Shown piece by piece: positions 5,356 through 5,613 of a stretch of 5,613 nt of DNA. Source of the DNA: Candidatus Omnitrophota bacterium (GTDB lineage Bacteria; Omnitrophota; Gorgyraeia; Zapsychrales; JANLHA01); assembly GCA_024653845.1 (NCBI GenBank), contig JANLHA010000030.1, positions 1 through 5,613 on the forward strand. Direction: 5' to 3'. The translations under genes and the position numbers were made by a program. The number at the start of each line of letters is the position of its first letter. Position 1 is the first letter of the stretch. Under the pieces are notes generated by a model, which had not been told where the DNA came from, did not search any database, and worked only from the letters and a program-made list of their open reading frames with translations.

Positions 5356-5384
5356 TATATAACACAAGATTTAGATAAACTCAA
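5356..5384 (-). promoter_or_regulatory. Possible promoter of the DUF4124-glutaredoxin gene
   Basis: On the minus strand TTGAGT (5384..5379) and TATATA (5361..5356) are 17 bp apart, and the -10 ends 6 nt before ATG 5349. Each box matches the consensus at four positions, so this is weaker than the kinase promoter, and the -35 lies inside the last codons of the upstream gene. If used, it would give a leaderless mRNA. Confidence 0.35.
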
Positions 5385-5613
5385 AGCTATTTGCCATGGC
5401 CAAAAAGAGAGATTTGTATTTGGGGAAGTTGTCTTTGGGAGAAACGGAAAAACTCAGACGATAGAGATGCCGGTCTTTGACTAGAAACCAATCCACCAAG
5501 ACGGTGTTGTTATCATTTTTAGGATAAGCTTTGACTAGAATGGCTTCTTGCCAATTGAGCTTGGTCCGGGTGTATTTGAACGAATTTTGATACTTGAAAA
5601 CACGTTGGAGGGC
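5371..5613 (-). CDS. Unidentified protein, C-terminal fragment (enters from right edge)
   Basis: An open frame from the right edge (codon 5613..5611) to TAA at 5373..5371 encodes 80 residues; the N-terminus lies outside the window. The fragment alternates charged and hydrophobic residues in beta-strand fashion (AILVKAYPKND, TVLVDWFLVKD, HLYRLSFSVS) and ends with a helix-like KYKSLFLAMANSFEFI. A strand followed by 'F....SF.F' at the very end is reminiscent of small PsbP/Mog1-like alpha-beta domains of envelope proteins, but that is a weak impression and no family is assigned. Its codon use and the 21-nt gap to the next gene fit a real coding region at the head of the envelope operon. No start or signal peptide can be judged. 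Confidence 0.68.
   Translation of the reverse strand, partial: ALQRVFKYQNSFKYTRTKLNWQEAILVKAYPKNDNNTVLVDWFLVKDRHLYRLSFSVSPKDNFPKYKSLFLAMANSFEFI

Noticed and set aside
1..5613. CRISPR array, insertion sequence, tRNA/rRNA, riboswitch, toxin-antitoxin or prophage signatures
   Set aside because: No spaced direct repeats, transposase motifs, tRNA-like arms or recognised aptamer cores were seen by eye on either strand; intergenic gaps are all under 120 nt.

Overview
The window looks like a moderately AT-rich chromosome segment from a Gram-negative-type, didermic bacterium. Exported proteins, a lipoprotein-like N-terminus, a DUF4124 domain and a type IV pilin-like protein all point that way. The pilin body, with its ALENYVAANGIYPP stretch and a C-terminal beta-rich region rich in TVTATP/TYTMTTGG, resembles short pseudopilins I associate with Omnitrophota and related environmental lineages. 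That taxonomic reading is inference from memory. All supported genes lie on the minus strand, so transcription runs from high to low coordinates. I see no RNA genes, mobile elements, CRISPR arrays or phage genes.

Right part, in order of transcription. The C-terminal 80 residues of an unrecognised protein end at 5371. Next comes an exported DUF4124-plus-glutaredoxin-like protein (4786-5349). Its end overlaps the start of a type IV pilin-like gene (4407-4802). Together these look like a small envelope operon.

Centre. A short intergenic gap holds a good sigma70-type promoter and a perfect 9-bp dyad. It is followed by a four-gene signalling operon: a soluble GAF-PAS-GAF-HisKA-HATPase sensor kinase (2128-4341), an Rcp1-like single-domain response regulator (1664-2116), a second CheY-like receiver (1287-1664) and a GIY-YIG nuclease-like protein of the YhbQ/UPF0213 type (982-1263). 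The genes are packed with 11-nt, 1-nt-overlap and roughly 23-nt (or 4-nt-overlap) junctions. Neither regulator has an output domain, so the signal should end in protein-protein contacts or a phosphorelay.

Left part. An exported, highly charged coiled-coil protein of unknown function (238-867) has a strong Shine-Dalgarno site and ends in a clear bidirectional intrinsic terminator. Beyond it a promoter drives a lipoprotein-like gene that runs off the left edge (1-137).

The most interesting recurring signal is regulatory. Three genes (lipoprotein, sensor kinase, DUF4124-glutaredoxin) have a -10-like box ending only 6-8 nt before the start codon and no Shine-Dalgarno sequence, as expected for leaderless mRNAs. 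Other genes in the same window have strong Shine-Dalgarno sites. Two of these promoters also carry dyads over their -35 element. I do not see a clearly new multi-gene system. The kinase/two-receiver/nuclease operon is the nearest candidate.
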